This document shows, piece by piece, positions 13,931 through 14,195 of a stretch of DNA of 14,195 nucleotides. Within the stretch, counting starts at the first letter, position 1, and every line of letters starts with the position of its first letter. This DNA comes from Gammaproteobacteria bacterium (GTDB taxonomy: Bacteria > Pseudomonadota > Gammaproteobacteria > Steroidobacterales > JACDCP01). The position numbers were made by a program, and so were the translations under genes. The stretch spans positions 1 through 14,195 of the forward strand of contig JACDCP010000042.1 in the NCBI GenBank assembly GCA_013817465.1. Direction: 5' to 3'. Below the pieces are notes generated by a model that worked only from the letters and a program-made list of their open reading frames with translations, had not been told where the DNA came from and searched no databases.

Positions 13931-14195
13931 CTAGCGAGGCGTGCGTGAACGCGTCGGCGCCTTACGACTGCGCGGCTCTGCTGCGCGCCGGGCGCGTGCG
14001 GTGGCGAAGTCGCGGCTGATGCGTTTCGTCACGAGTTTGCGCTGGTTTTCAGCGATGCTTGTTTCGGCCAGCCTCGTGAGCAAGGCCCGACGGGTGGTCA
14101 AGCGATGGTTTGCAAGTTCACGTGTGAACTCGAGGTCTTTCTCGCGACCTGCCACGTACTTTGAGATCGCCAGGTCATGGGCCTCGAGACACAGT
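13931..14195 (-). CDS. Partial protein, probable DUF6036-type nucleotidyltransferase C-terminus
   Basis: The gene is open at the right edge; only about 87 C-terminal codons are inside, ending at a TAG (complement of CTA at 13931). It reads LCLEAHDLAISKYVAGREKD, then LEFTRELANHRLTTRRALLT. The pattern CLEAHDLAxSKxVAGREKDLEF is what I recall from the end of DUF6036 (nucleotidyltransferase-fold) proteins, some of which occur in TA-like pairs. The last 30 residues are arginine-rich (RARRAAEPRSRKAPTRSRTP). The catalytic GSxxD-like part would lie beyond the window. The ATG at 14155 is internal and not a likely start. Confidence 0.6.
   Translation of the reverse strand, partial: LCLEAHDLAISKYVAGREKDLEFTRELANHRLTTRRALLTRLAETSIAENQRKLVTKRISRDFATARARRAAEPRSRKAPTRSRTPR

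Overview
This is a GC-rich bacterial window, most likely from a proteobacterium (possibly a gammaproteobacterium). The lineage is inferred from gene types: a TolB-like/TPR membrane protein, IS21 and IS91 transposase relics, and HigBA and HicAB toxin-antitoxin (TA) loci. No marker gene fixes the taxon. Intact enzyme genes at both ends flank a long accessory stretch (about 1.65-10.0 kb) full of gene relics and small TA modules.

Layout. (1) 224-1609, minus: secreted metal-dependent amidohydrolase with a hairpin just past its stop. (2) 1968-2237, plus: a frameshifted small gene with a tryptophan/proline-rich core. (3) 2429-2830: a decayed IS21 istB relic. (4) 2936-4501, plus: a full-length Fic-domain protein with an AbiEi-like N-terminal region. 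It is preceded by an AT-rich promoter holding four copies of an 8-bp motif at an exact 24-bp period. (5) 4781-5550, minus: an IS91-family transposase relic. (6) 5578-6219: an intact higBA operon headed by a perfect 14-bp inverted repeat around a TTGACA box. (7) 6260-6287: the 3' end of a tRNA gene, a possible attachment-site scar. (8) 6551-6952, minus: the C-terminal part of a HEAT-repeat protein. (9) 7236-7440: a decayed second copy of the 3' part of the serine hydrolase gene found at 10006. (10) 7518-9161: a two-TM, TolB-like, TPR protein. (11) 9247-10006: hicAB, with hicA frameshifted, followed by a relBE-like relic whose stop codon overlaps the next start. (12) 10006-11865: a beta-lactamase-fold serine hydrolase with a C-terminal membrane domain. 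(13) 11918-13093, minus: a soluble sensor histidine kinase. (14) 13524-13889: a two-finger zinc-ribbon protein. (15) 13931-14195, minus: the C-terminal end of a probable nucleotidyltransferase-like (DUF6036-type) protein running off the window.

Functional reading. The middle region looks like an island eroded by insertion sequences in which self-regulated modules survive: Fic and HigBA appear intact, HicAB is damaged, and RelBE is a relic. The most interesting regulatory structure is the 24-bp-phased repeat array before the Fic gene. It sits over the likely promoter and would suit autoregulation by the protein's own N-terminal DNA-binding-like region. That link is inference; the array itself is read directly from the sequence.
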